Below the pieces are notes generated by a model, which was not told where the DNA came from, made no database searches, and saw only the letters and a list, made by a program, of their open reading frames with translations. From Streptomyces erythrochromogenes (GTDB lineage Bacteria > Actinomycetota > Actinomycetes > Streptomycetales > Streptomycetaceae), in assembly GCF_036170895.1 (NCBI RefSeq), contig NZ_CP108036.1, positions 8,281,501 to 8,345,500 of the forward strand: 64,000 bases of DNA, in the 5' to 3' direction. The position numbers and the translations under genes are program-made. Of this stretch, positions 1-8,443 are shown piece by piece; the first letter of the stretch is position 1; every line of letters begins with the position of its first letter.

Positions 1-428
1 AACGAGCGACGCCCGCGCCGGGGCCTCACGCGGAACGTCGATGCGAGGCGCGCCGCTGTGCGACATGGAACCTCCGGAGCGAAGTCGGTCTCGGCGAGAG
101 TCTTGCCTGATCCTCCGTGTCGCACATCGCCCCATCGGGATGACACGCCCACCGCTGCCGACGCGGTCCGCCCGCCCCACCGGTGCCCGCCGCGGGTTGT
201 CGGTACGTATCGAGGCCCGGTTCCTGGTGTCTGCGGTCGAGCAGACCGGAACACGCCATGAGCGCCCATCGGCCGAGGACCGGAACGAGGGGCCCCGGGA
301 GATCACGAAGGCTGCCGTCGGCGGCAGCCGGACGACCCATCACGACGGGGAGTGGTCAAGCCGTCCTCGGTGCGCTCAAGCGGCCGGCCGAACGACAGCA
401 CCAGGTGCCGAGGCCCGGCGCGTCCTCT
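1..428. other. No recognisable gene
   Basis: Several overlapping open frames exist on both strands, as expected at this GC content, but none shows a ribosome binding site, signal peptide or family motif that I recognise. The stretch runs up to the repeat that begins near 430. It may be the decayed body of a gene whose 5' end is the repeat. Confidence 0.4.
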
Positions 429-429
429 G

Positions 430-690
430 GAGCGGTCCTTCGACGCCGGGGCCGGGCCGTTGGGCGGCTTGCCCGTCGGGTCGTGGGGGCTCGCTGTTTC
501 CGGGCCCGCTGCCCTGGGCCTGCGCGACGGCGGCCGCCCGCGCCGCAATGCCCAGCTCCGCCCGCTCATGAGGCCGCGTTGGACGCACGCCGTGCACCGC
601 ACCCGCCTCACCCATGTGAAATACACATCGGCCGATGAGCATCGCACTGCCGCCGACCGGTCGCGGAACGAGATCGTGTAACTCCGTTCA
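430..690. repeat. Diverged copy of the sensor-kinase 5' end and promoter
   Basis: This stretch resembles 5498-5740. The best-conserved part is about 540-684: both copies share the block GTGAAATACACAT, then GCACTGCCGCCG and GAACGAGATCGT. Upstream, both carry a minus-strand start codon (569 here, 5624 there) followed by a similar N-terminus, M-S/N-G-x-x-W-A-x-R-R-G-R. At 5624 this opens the intact histidine kinase; here the reading frame soon loses similarity, so it is a decayed 5' end. On the plus side this copy now lies directly upstream of the ricin-domain gene, and the other lies upstream of a broken serine hydrolase. A duplicated promoter region is the simplest reading. Confidence 0.7.
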
Positions 691-728
691 CGTCCCGGCC
701 CGAAGGCCGACAACGAAAGGACACACAC

Positions 729-1280
729 ATGCCCCGTCGCCTTCTCACCCTCGGCGCCGTTTTGGTCAGCGCCTGGGCGCTCGGCGTCACTCCCGCCTCC
801 GCATCTGCTTCCGGCCCCTCGCACCTGCCCGGCCCCGGACAGTCCACGTCCGATCAGGGCATGTCCGCAGCCGCTGCAGGCGGCTGGCTGATCCACACCT
901 TCAACGGCAAGTGCCTCGAGGTCGAGAACTCCGGGACCGCCAACGGCGCCCGCGTCCAGCAGTGGGCCTGCAACGGACAGGCCGGATCCGGCTGGTACGG
1001 CGAAAAGCACGGCAGCTACGAATACGTCAAGAACTACCACAGCGGCAAATGCCTCGAGGTCGAGAACTCCCGGACCACCAACGGCGCCCGCGTCCAGCAG
1101 TGGGCCTGCAACGGACAGGCCGGATCCAAGTGGTACCCGCTCGACGCCGGCAACGGCTACTACACCCTCAGGAACCCCGCCAGCGGAAAGTGCCTCGAGG
1201 TCGAGAACTCCGGAACCGCCAACGGCGCCCGCGTCCAGCTGTGGGACTGCAAGGGACAGGCCGGTACGAAGCTGTACTAG
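729..1280 (+). CDS. Secreted ricin-type beta-trefoil lectin
   Basis: A 183-residue exported protein starts at ATG 729, with AAAGGA 8 nt upstream. Residues 1-28 form a signal peptide (MPRR, a hydrophobic core, cleavage near ASA). From about residue 55 the protein is one ricin-type carbohydrate-binding domain made of three repeats of about 46 residues. The motif GKCLEVEN recurs at about residues 60, 106 and 153, each followed by the diagnostic Q-x-W (QQW, QQW, QLW). There is no catalytic domain, so it is a free lectin that probably binds sugars outside the cell. The repeats are almost identical at DNA level, which points to recent tandem duplication or gene conversion. Its upstream region is the duplicated block at 430-690. 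Confidence 0.85.
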   Translation: MPRRLLTLGAVLVSAWALGVTPASASASGPSHLPGPGQSTSDQGMSAAAAGGWLIHTFNGKCLEVENSGTANGARVQQWACNGQAGSGWYGEKHGSYEYVKNYHSGKCLEVENSRTTNGARVQQWACNGQAGSKWYPLDAGNGYYTLRNPASGKCLEVENSGTANGARVQLWDCKGQAGTKLY

Positions 1281-1493
1281 ACCGCCTGAACGCACCAGCG
1301 GCCGTGCAGGTGAGTCGGAATCCACGTGCAACGCCGGCTGTCCCCGCCGAACCTGGAGCGCGCCGAGCCCACCGCCCTCCCCGGGCGGACGGCCCGTTGG
1401 CCGCGTCCGAATCCCCGACCGCGGCGCAGCGGTCCTGCCAGCCCCCGCCCCCCGGGCTCGCAGCACGCTGCCCCACCAGCACGAATGCCCTGT

Positions 1494-1735
1494 GAGTCAA
1501 TCAGGCTCACAGGGCATCCGCCATACCCGGACGGGTCTGGACGGCGACGTCGATGCAGTCCATGTCCGTGAACTCCACCAGCAGGCCCTTGGCCCGTCCA
1601 CCTCCTTGAAGTACCACTCCTGGAGTCTTTCGGCGGCGAGCGCCTGGGAGGGCTCGCAAACGGCCTCACCGGCCCGCGAGGTAGAAGATCCAGACATTGA
1701 TGCCCGTGCTGAACGAATGATGTTGCACAAATGTA
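1494..1735 (-). pseudogene. Decayed gene fragment, family not recognised
   Basis: Read on the minus strand, three short stretches look protein-like but lie in different frames: INVWIFYLAGR, then EAVCEPSQALAAERLQEWYF, then KGLLVEFTDMDCIDVAVQTR before a stop at about 1494. They probably belong to the C-terminal part of one protein interrupted by two small indels. I do not recognise the family. The fragment sits between the lectin gene and the promoter of the TAT-exported protein. Confidence 0.45.
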
Positions 1736-1749
1736 CTTCTGCACAACAT
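1720..1749. promoter_or_regulatory. Imperfect 30-bp palindrome, candidate operator
   Basis: The outer arms are ATGTTG and CAACAT, and the dyad centre is GTAC at 1733-1736. Roughly 13 of the 15 positions per arm pair. It ends 64 nt upstream of ATG 1813 in a locally AT-richer stretch, a plausible place for an operator of the secreted-protein gene. The regulator is unknown. Confidence 0.45.
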
Positions 1750-1812
1750 TGTTGATGACTCGTCAGCCGTACGACCTCACACACGACCGGGTTTGAAGAG
1801 GGGAAGTTCTTC

Positions 1813-2811
1813 ATGAGCACCGACGGTTCAGCGAAGCGCGCCACCAGCCGACGCGGGTTCCTCAAGACGGGTGCAGGCGTCGCCGCCGCCGTGGTGGGCG
1901 GCGCCGCACTTCCCCTCTTCACGGCTTCCCCCGCGAGCGCGGTCGTGCCCGACTCGCCACGGTTCAAGCTCGACGGATCCGGCGGCAATCCGATATGGAA
2001 GAAGCCGCTCCATGCCAACTGGGTGATGCAGTCCTTCGGATACGACAACGTTCACCGGCACGTGTACTTCCTGCAGACGAAGACGGGGAGCACCAACGGC
2101 GACCTGTGGGTCACCCAGACCGACACGGGGGGCAACCAGCTGGGGTCCATGGCCCTCCACGGCTTCGGCCACGGCGTATCGATCGCGGTGGAGCCGTACG
2201 GCGGTCAGGTCCACCTGTGGACCGAGTGGAAGACGAGTGCCAGCGGATTCGGTACGCGGATCGGCCGGTTCCCGTTCGTCAACGGGGCCGTACTGGAGCA
2301 GGACGACCCCTCGGTCCAGGACCGCACGCCCTCGATCGGCGACACGATGATCAACCCGCAGCCCGTGATCGACCCGTCCACGGACCGTCTGCTCGTGCGC
2401 TACAACGTCGGAACCGACCAGCGCCGCATCGTCGCCTTCACACTGAACGATGCCCGCGCCGGGCGGCTCACCAGCGCGCACCGGCTGGTGGAGCGGGCCC
2501 TGCCGGCCCGCGGCGACTGGGGCAAGGCCAACCCTTTCCAGGGCTTCGCCGCCTACGGCCGGTACGCCTACCTGCTGGAAGGCCCCGTGGGAAACCCCTC
2601 GTACATCACCACGGTCGACCTGAACGACGTCGGGAACTCCACGGTGGTGGACCGCTTCGCAACGACGGCCGGCCAGTCCCTGCCGGGCCGCGAACCGCAG
2701 GGCATGGCGATCTGGCAGTCCCCGGGCGGGCCGCGGCTTGCCTTCGGCTTCCACTCGAACACATCGGGAGCCCGCCACGCGAGCGTCTTCTACAAGAGCG
2801 AGTTCGTGTAG
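1813..2811 (+). CDS. TAT-exported protein, baseplate/helveticin-J-like fold
   Basis: The product has 332 residues. The N-terminus carries a twin-arginine signal: S-R-R-G-F-L-K at about residues 13-19, a hydrophobic stretch, and an A-S-A cleavage site near residue 44. The mature part begins near PRFKLDGSGG and has repeated strand-like segments with Trp, Gly and Asn (VMQSFGYDNVHRHVYF, HGFGHGVSIAVEP, LWTEWKTSASGFGTR). This pattern recalls secreted streptomycete proteins annotated as phage baseplate, teichoic-acid protein C or helveticin-J-like, which are predicted beta-propellers. That assignment is from memory of the family and is tentative. No catalytic motif was seen. A GAAGAGGGGAAGTTCTTC purine-rich stretch precedes the ATG. 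Confidence 0.65.
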   Translation: MSTDGSAKRATSRRGFLKTGAGVAAAVVGGAALPLFTASPASAVVPDSPRFKLDGSGGNPIWKKPLHANWVMQSFGYDNVHRHVYFLQTKTGSTNGDLWVTQTDTGGNQLGSMALHGFGHGVSIAVEPYGGQVHLWTEWKTSASGFGTRIGRFPFVNGAVLEQDDPSVQDRTPSIGDTMINPQPVIDPSTDRLLVRYNVGTDQRRIVAFTLNDARAGRLTSAHRLVERALPARGDWGKANPFQGFAAYGRYAYLLEGPVGNPSYITTVDLNDVGNSTVVDRFATTAGQSLPGREPQGMAIWQSPGGPRLAFGFHSNTSGARHASVFYKSEFV

Positions 2812-3057
2812 GCCGAGCCCGGAAGGAACCGCCCGGACGCAGGGTCGTCCGGCGCCGTCCCGTGGACCGTACGACCACCGACGCCGGACATCCCGTCAGC
2901 AGCGGGTTCCGGCGCCCGGCGGGTTCGGCGAGGTGGACGGCAGACACGTCCAGCGGGATCAATGCAGCGTCCTGAAGCATGTGTTGCGGTTGCCACGGAG
3001 CATCCCGGCGGGCCGAGCCCTTCCGCCGTCGGCCGTTACGATCTTCCGGGAGGGACA

Positions 3058-3666
3058 GTGATCCGCATTCTGCTGGCCGAGGACATGCACATGATCCGAG
3101 GGGCGCTGGCCGCCCTGCTGGGCATGGAACCTGACATGGAGGTCGTGGCCGAGGTGGCTCGCGGCGACGCCGTCGTACCCGCCGCCCTCGCCCACCACCC
3201 CACCGTCGCGGTACTCGACCTGAACATGCCCGGCGCCGACGGCCTCACCGCCGCCCGCGACCTCCGCGCCGTGCTTCCCGACTGCCGGATCCTGATCCTC
3301 ACCGCTCTGGGCCGGCCCGAGGCGCTGAGGTCGGCACTCGCCGCCCGGGTGGGCGGGTTCATGCTCAAGGACGCCCAGCCCGATCGGCTCGCCGCCGCGA
3401 TCCGCAGTGTCGCCGTGGGGGAGCACGTCATCGATCCGAAGCTGGCAGCTGCGGCGCTCACCGCCCAGGAGAGCCCCCTCACCTCCCGCGAAACCGATGT
3501 GCTGCGGCTGGCCGCCACCGGCGCTGAGCTCGACGAGATCGCCGGCGAGTTGCACCTCACGCAGGGCACCGTACGGAACTACCTCGGTGCCGCCGTCACC
3601 AAGCTCGGCGCCCGCAACCGGCTCGACGCGGTGCGGATCGCCCGGGAGCACGGCTGGCTGGAGTGA
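3058..3666 (+). CDS. NarL/LuxR-family response regulator
   Basis: This 202-residue protein starts at GTG 3058, just after a GGGAGGGAC ribosome binding site. Residues 1-118 form a receiver domain with acidic residues in LLAEDMHM, the phospho-acceptor Asp near residue 54 (VAVLDLNMPGADG), and the conserved Lys in FMLKDAQP near residue 103. Residues 140-200 form a LuxR-type helix-turn-helix (LTSRETDVLRLAATG through GTVRNYLGAAVTKLGARNR). It converges with the kinase gene, with only 8 nt between stop codons. The two are very likely cognate partners even though they are not co-transcribed. Confidence 0.92.
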   Translation: MIRILLAEDMHMIRGALAALLGMEPDMEVVAEVARGDAVVPAALAHHPTVAVLDLNMPGADGLTAARDLRAVLPDCRILILTALGRPEALRSALAARVGGFMLKDAQPDRLAAAIRSVAVGEHVIDPKLAAAALTAQESPLTSRETDVLRLAATGAELDEIAGELHLTQGTVRNYLGAAVTKLGARNRLDAVRIAREHGWLE

Positions 3667-3674
3667 CACGGAGT

Positions 3675-5624
3675 TCACCCGACGACGGGGACGGGAACGG
3701 ATTCCAGACGGACGGTCAGGACGTAGCCGCGGCCGTGCGGAGCCGGCCCGGCGTCCAAGACCCCGCCGAGTGCGCCCGCGCGCTCACGCAGATTCCTCAG
3801 CCCGTTGCCACCGGGACCCGCGGCGCAGCCTCGCCCCGGTGAGGGCGGAGGAACCGCACGGCCGTCGTCCGCCACCCGCAGCAGCCTCGGGCCGAAATCC
3901 ACCTCGCACCGGCGGGCTCCCGCCGCGTGTCGCAGCACGTTCGCCACGGCCTCCCGCAACACCGTGGCGAACAGTGCCTCCGACGCGCCCTCCACCTCGT
4001 CCGCATCGCCCCGCACCTGCACGGCGACGCCCGCGGCAGCCAGGATCTTCCGGGCGGAGTCCACTTCCTCGGCCAGGGAGATCTCCGTGCTTTCCCCCGG
4101 GATCGCCCGAAGGTCCGCCAGAGCCCGTTCGGCCAGCGCTGCCACATCCGCGAGATGTCGATCGGCCCGCTCCCGGTCGGGGTCGCGGACTGCCAGCTCG
4201 CCCTTCAGGACGATCGCGGACAGCCCGTGGCCCAGCAGGTCGTGGACGTCCCGGGCGATGCGCCGCCGCTCTCGCGCCACGGCCAGCGCTGCCAGTGCTC
4301 CGCGGGCCTCCCGCACCTGGCGGACGAGGCGGGTGAGCAGGGCAAGGCCGTAGAAGACCGAAGCGATCACCACTACGTCCAGCAGGAGGAGAACGGTGCC
4401 TCCAGCCCCCGGCCCATCCGTCCGCAGCAACATTGCGATCGCTGCCAGCGCGGTCGTCGCCCCGACCGCCGGCCAGGCGGTGCGCCCGGGAAGGACGATC
4501 AGCACGGAGGCGGCCGCGAAACCCACCAGCTGGGGGTACGGCCCGTCGGGAGCGGCCAGCATGCCCAGGGCGAGGATGAGCTGCGCGCCCAGCGTCCACG
4601 CGACGTACGGGGGACGCATGCCCGGGAGACGCGGCATGGAGTGGTACGCCTGCAGTGCGACCACCGCCCCCAGTGCGGCCGCGTAGGCGACGACCCGCCC
4701 GCCCGGGACCCCGGCACCGAGCAGGAACGCAGTGCCCACGACGAGGTACTCGACGTGGGTGGCGACCACGATGGGCCACACCAGCCGGGGCGACAGGGCA
4801 CCAGGAAGGACGTCCGCCCCGCCGGCCGACTGCGCGGGCGGCGCGGCGCGCACGCGCTCGGTCGCCGCCCGCGCGACCGTCACGAGTCGCCGCGCCGCAT
4901 GCGTACCCTGCCCGGCCAGCCGGGCGATCTCCGCCAGGGCCGTACCCAGCACCGCGTCCAGACTGCGCCCGGCGCGTTCCCGCTCGGCGGTGACCAAGGC
5001 CTCCGCCAGTGCGCCACGGGTGGCGCGGAGCTCGGTGTACAGGTCGGTGAGCCGGGTCAGCGCATAGATGACCAATCCGTGGGCGAGCGCGTTGCCGATA
5101 CCGTTGAGGACGGAATGGACACCGCCGTCGCCGGGCGCGAGCGGCCCCGCAGCCAGCACGACGCCCGTGAACAAGGCCCACCGGAAGCGCCGTTCGACGA
5201 CCAGCAGGACGGAGGCGCCGAGGAAACCGGGCAGCCCGGACCAGGGCGTGAGCAGGACCTGCGCGCAGAGGGTCCAGGCCCCGCGCAGCCGCCGCGCCGA
5301 AGGCAGGCAGGTGGCCAACTGGAGCAGCAGCATCGGCACGGCGGCCGGGCGCGGCAGGGCGACACCGGGTTCGAAGGAAAAGCCGAGCACGACGACGACG
5401 AGGATCCCCGATACGACCGCCGGCGCCGGACCGGCGTCGGGGCCGGCATCCGTAGCGGCATCGGCATCCGTGCCGGCCGAAGGGCCGGCTCCCCAGGAGC
5501 GACCTTCCGGAGCCGGGCCGGCGACCGGCTCGCCCGGCCGACCCCCAACGCTCCCGATTCCCGGCTCGGCGCCTCCGGGCCCGATTCCCCGCCCGCGCCG
5601 AAATGCCCAGCCCCACCCATTCAT
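3675..5624 (-). CDS. Membrane sensor histidine kinase with a duplicated core
   Basis: The product has 649 residues. After a Pro/Ala/Asp-rich cytoplasmic stretch there are about five hydrophobic segments (residues 65-190), then a helical stretch at about 215-245 (ERERAGRSLDAVLGTALAEI) that resembles a HisKA_3 dimerisation helix without its histidine. A second set of hydrophobic segments (about 285-430) is followed by the working H-box ERRRIARDVHDLLGHGLSAI near residue 455, the N-box EAVANVLRHA, and a G-box GGNGLRNLRERAGALGG. The layout suggests two kinase-like halves, only the second catalytically complete. It is convergent with the response regulator at 3058, its probable substrate. Confidence 0.88.
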   Translation of the reverse strand: MNGWGWAFRRGRGIGPGGAEPGIGSVGGRPGEPVAGPAPEGRSWGAGPSAGTDADAATDAGPDAGPAPAVVSGILVVVVLGFSFEPGVALPRPAAVPMLLLQLATCLPSARRLRGAWTLCAQVLLTPWSGLPGFLGASVLLVVERRFRWALFTGVVLAAGPLAPGDGGVHSVLNGIGNALAHGLVIYALTRLTDLYTELRATRGALAEALVTAERERAGRSLDAVLGTALAEIARLAGQGTHAARRLVTVARAATERVRAAPPAQSAGGADVLPGALSPRLVWPIVVATHVEYLVVGTAFLLGAGVPGGRVVAYAAALGAVVALQAYHSMPRLPGMRPPYVAWTLGAQLILALGMLAAPDGPYPQLVGFAAASVLIVLPGRTAWPAVGATTALAAIAMLLRTDGPGAGGTVLLLLDVVVIASVFYGLALLTRLVRQVREARGALAALAVARERRRIARDVHDLLGHGLSAIVLKGELAVRDPDRERADRHLADVAALAERALADLRAIPGESTEISLAEEVDSARKILAAAGVAVQVRGDADEVEGASEALFATVLREAVANVLRHAAGARRCEVDFGPRLLRVADDGRAVPPPSPGRGCAAGPGGNGLRNLRERAGALGGVLDAGPAPHGRGYVLTVRLESVPVPVVG

Positions 5625-5740
5625 GAGGTCACGTTAGACGCACGCCAGTGCGCCGCACGGGTGTGAAATACACATTGGCCGATGTGCCTCGCACTGCCGC
5701 CGGACGGTCCCCGAACGAGATCGTCGATGTATGCGCACGA
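5498..5740. repeat. Second copy of the kinase 5'-end/promoter repeat
   Basis: This is the partner of the repeat at 430-690. It contains the first codons of the intact histidine kinase on the minus strand and the divergent promoter region toward the serine hydrolase remnant. Similarity is strongest from the kinase start codon outward to about 5735. Confidence 0.7.
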
Positions 5741-6532
5741 CGTCGATACGGCGGCCCCTCACCTCGATGGCCGCCACGATCACGATCACCTCCGCCGCGC
5801 GGCTCTCCCTCGCGGCACCCGCTCGCGCGGCCGCTCCGCCCCGTCTCGACTCCCTCGTCGACGCCGCCGTAGCCGACTACCTGGATGACGATCGCATTTC
5901 CGGCGCGGCCGTCACCGTCGCATCCGGCGGCCGGACCGTCCTGGCCAAGGGCTACGGCGTCGCGGACGTCCGTACCCGAACTCCGGTCGACCCGCGCGAC
6001 CCTGGCCTTCGCCAAGGGCGTTTTCGTCTCGTCGGCGGTCCCGTCGACCACCTACGAGAAGCTGGCCCGGCGCCAGTCGCCGGCCCTGTACCTGGGACTG
6101 CTCGGCACCAGTACGGGCGTGCTGGTACTTGCCGCGCCGGCTTACCCCGTAACCGCCCTGGTGCGCTGGCAGCGGGGCCGAAGCGTGCACCCCCGCGCAG
6201 CACGGGCCGCACGCTCCACGGCCTCGGCGACCGGGCTGATCGCGGCCGCGTTCACGGCCGCACTCGGCGCGGCCGTCCGGGACGGCAACGCGATGATGGA
6301 AATGGTGCCGCTCGGAGCGCCGCTGCTGTCCACCATCATGATGCTGGGCACGGCGCTCGTGGCGTTGACGCCTGGTGTCGTGGCCTGGGCGATCGCGGCC
6401 TGGCTCCGCAGCTGGTGGAGCGTGACCGGCTGCATCCTGTTCACCGTCACGGCCGTGGCCGCGGTCACGATGACGAGCATGCTGCTCAAGTACCACCTGG
6501 TGGGCTGCCCGTTCGCCTGGCCGGCCCAGTGA
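5731..6532 (+). pseudogene. Serine hydrolase (beta-lactamase family), internally deleted
   Basis: Residues 1-85 of the first frame (start 5731) give a signal peptide followed by LDSLVDAAVADYL and [20 protein letters not shown], typical of the N-terminus of penicillin-binding-protein-like serine hydrolases. Near 5990 similarity moves to another frame, which reads LAFAKGVFVSSAVPSTTYEK and then four hydrophobic helices ending at 6532. These match the C-terminal membrane part of large streptomycete serine hydrolases. The central catalytic domain with its SxxK motif is missing. The locus is therefore a deletion-plus-frameshift pseudogene and cannot be an active hydrolase. Confidence 0.75.
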
Positions 6533-6604
6533 ACTCCCCGCACGCCGCAGCACGGTCACACGACGCGGCGGTCTGTGCGTTTCCGGCAAGAAGAGGAGCA
6601 GATC

Positions 6605-7510
6605 ATGAACACGTGGACCAGGCGCGGTCTTCTGACCGCCGGCACGGCGACGGCAGCTCTCGCGCTCATCGGAGCCGGCTCGCCGTCGCGGGGGCCGGAG
6701 CCGCTCGACATCGTGACCGGCGAGGACGGTTTCAGCACGCCGGCGACCGCGGTCGCCGGCGCGGTGACCTTCCGGGTACGGACGACCAGTACCCGTACCG
6801 GCATCGTCGGTATCGCCCGACTCCGCCGGGGCATCGGTGAGGCGTCCTTCCGCAGGCACCTGCGCGACGTCTTCGAGAAGGAGAGTCCGCAGGGCGTCAT
6901 CGAGGCGTCCAAGGCGCTGATGGCCGATGCCGAGCTGTACGGCGGCGCCATGGCGGTCCCCGGTTCGCAGTCGTCCTTCACGGCGTGGCTGCCGCCCGGC
7001 CCGTACCTCGTGCTGGAGTACAAGGACTTCGAGGGTCCCATCGGACGCGGTCCCCTCCCCGGCGCAGAGTACGTCAGCCCGCTCCTCCTCCACGCGGCCG
7101 AGGAGGCCGGAGCCGGGCGCACCTGTCCGTCCGCCACCGCCACCGTCACCGCCGTCGACACGGCGCGGGGCCCGCGCTTCGTCCTCGACGGGCGCATCCG
7201 CCGGGACCGGCCCTTGCGCTACGTGAACGCGATGCGAGGACAGGTTGACGAGCTCGCGGTGTACCCGCTCACCGACGACTCCGTCACCGATGCCGACGTC
7301 CAGAGGTTCTTCCAGGACACTCGGCAGACGCCCAGGCCCTTCGACCTCGCCGCGCAGCTGGGGACGCCACCGCTCTCCCCGGGCCGGAGCGCGGTCATCG
7401 GGATGCCCCTCGCCCGGGGCCGGTACGCCCTCACCAGCTGGGTCGCCGGTATGGAGGACGCGCAACACCTGTCCGCACACGGCCAGGTGCTCATCATCAC
7501 CGTTCCCTGA
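6605..7510 (+). CDS. Secreted protein of unknown function
   Basis: The protein has 301 residues and an AAGAGGAG ribosome binding site upstream of ATG 6605. The N-terminus MNTWTRRGLLTAGTATAALA has a twin arginine and a hydrophobic core, so TAT export is likely. There is no obvious lipobox Cys. The mature part is of mixed alpha/beta character with Asp/Arg-rich loops (RRHLRDVFEKE, DADVQRFFQDT) and repeated GxY/PGxY turns in the last third (PGPYLVLEYKDFEG, ARGRYALTSWVAG). No enzyme motif was recognised. It follows the broken serine hydrolase after 72 nt and may once have been co-expressed with it. Confidence 0.7.
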   Translation: MNTWTRRGLLTAGTATAALALIGAGSPSRGPEPLDIVTGEDGFSTPATAVAGAVTFRVRTTSTRTGIVGIARLRRGIGEASFRRHLRDVFEKESPQGVIEASKALMADAELYGGAMAVPGSQSSFTAWLPPGPYLVLEYKDFEGPIGRGPLPGAEYVSPLLLHAAEEAGAGRTCPSATATVTAVDTARGPRFVLDGRIRRDRPLRYVNAMRGQVDELAVYPLTDDSVTDADVQRFFQDTRQTPRPFDLAAQLGTPPLSPGRSAVIGMPLARGRYALTSWVAGMEDAQHLSAHGQVLIITVP

Positions 7511-7569
7511 CCCGGTCGCGGCCCGCGATGGCCGCCACGTTCTACTTGGCGGCCGCTGACGCCGGAAGG

Positions 7570-8118
7570 TCAGGTCCTCCCCAGCAATGCGGCGTAGGCC
7601 CGCTCGATTCCCTGCGCGTAGCCGGTCCCCAACTCGACGTAGACGTGCCCGGAGGCGGCACACGCCTCGCGCAGAGCGGAGCTCCGATCCCTCACCCACG
7701 CGGCGATCTCCCGGTAGGTGGTGTCATCGGCTGCCTCGAGCCAGTCCGGTGCGGCCCGCAGGTGCTCGGGGGACAGTTTCGTGTTTCCGAGGAAGACGGA
7801 GGTCAGCGGTATCCCGAGCTCGGCGGCGGTCGTGGCCGCCACCGGTGTGACGATGTCGCCCTCGATCACATAGCCGTCATGGGGATCGGAGTCGTCGAGA
7901 GCCTCTGCAACTGCGCGGATGAACTCGATGAGGAACGGCTGGGCGAACACTGCCTTGTCCGGATGCGTACCATGCCGCACGCCGTGCTCGGGGGCAGCGT
8001 GTTGCAGCATCGACACCAGGGCATCGGTCGGGCATCCCGGGAGGCCCTCCCGCTCGAGCAGCATCCACGCCAGGGTGCTCTTACCCACCCGGGGTGGGCC
8101 GCCGATCAGGTAGATCAC
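7570..8118 (-). CDS. P-loop kinase-like ATP-binding protein
   Basis: The product has 182 residues if it starts at GTG 8118, chosen because the Walker A motif follows at once (YLIGGPPRVGKST). The frame is open further upstream to 8175, but those codons look non-coding. After the P-loop come an acidic strand (GYVIEGDIVTP), TSVFLGNTKLSPEHLR, and a helical C-terminus. This resembles AAA-type small-molecule kinases such as uridine or 2-phosphoglycerate kinase homologues. The substrate cannot be inferred. The gene stands alone, facing the end of the secreted protein gene. Confidence 0.72.
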   Translation of the reverse strand: MIYLIGGPPRVGKSTLAWMLLEREGLPGCPTDALVSMLQHAAPEHGVRHGTHPDKAVFAQPFLIEFIRAVAEALDDSDPHDGYVIEGDIVTPVAATTAAELGIPLTSVFLGNTKLSPEHLRAAPDWLEAADDTTYREIAAWVRDRSSALREACAASGHVYVELGTGYAQGIERAYAALLGRT

Positions 8119-8227
8119 ATGAAGACCGTACCCCGGGCCCGGAGGCGTGGTGGCCGAGTCGACGGGTTGGCGCACTCGGAACGGGTATCCGAGACACGGC
8201 CCGGAATGCCGCGACTCGGCACACGGA

Positions 8228-8443
8228 TCACTGCGGTTCGCGGTCCGTGTCTTCGTCCGGGAAGAAGAGGTCCTCGATCGGTTCGCCGAACAAGGAGGCG
8301 ATCTTGAACGCGAGCGGCAGGCTGGGGTCGTAGCGACCCGTTTCGATGGCGTAGACGGTTTGCCGTGAGACGTCGAGGCGGTCAGCGAGGTCGACCTGAC
8401 TCCAACGGTGCACCGCCCGCAGCTCCCTGAGCCGGTTCTTCAC
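8228..8443 (-). CDS. XRE-family DNA-binding regulator
   Basis: This 71-residue protein is almost entirely a Cro/C1 helix-turn-helix: RLRELRAVHRWSQVDLADRL, VSRQTVYAIETGRYDPSLPL, then AFKIASLFGEPIEDLFF and an acidic tail. The start is GTG 8443, which overlaps the TGA of the upstream membrane gene (GTGA), so the two are translationally coupled. This size, and the pairing with a small integral membrane protein, are typical of a widespread Gram-positive/actinobacterial family. The likely target is its own promoter (see 8867-8905). Confidence 0.88.
   Translation of the reverse strand: MKNRLRELRAVHRWSQVDLADRLDVSRQTVYAIETGRYDPSLPLAFKIASLFGEPIEDLFFPDEDTDREPQ

Noticed and set aside
1813-2811. Prophage, suggested by the baseplate-like annotation of this family
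   Set aside because: No other phage genes are nearby and the protein has a TAT signal, so a secreted host protein is more likely.
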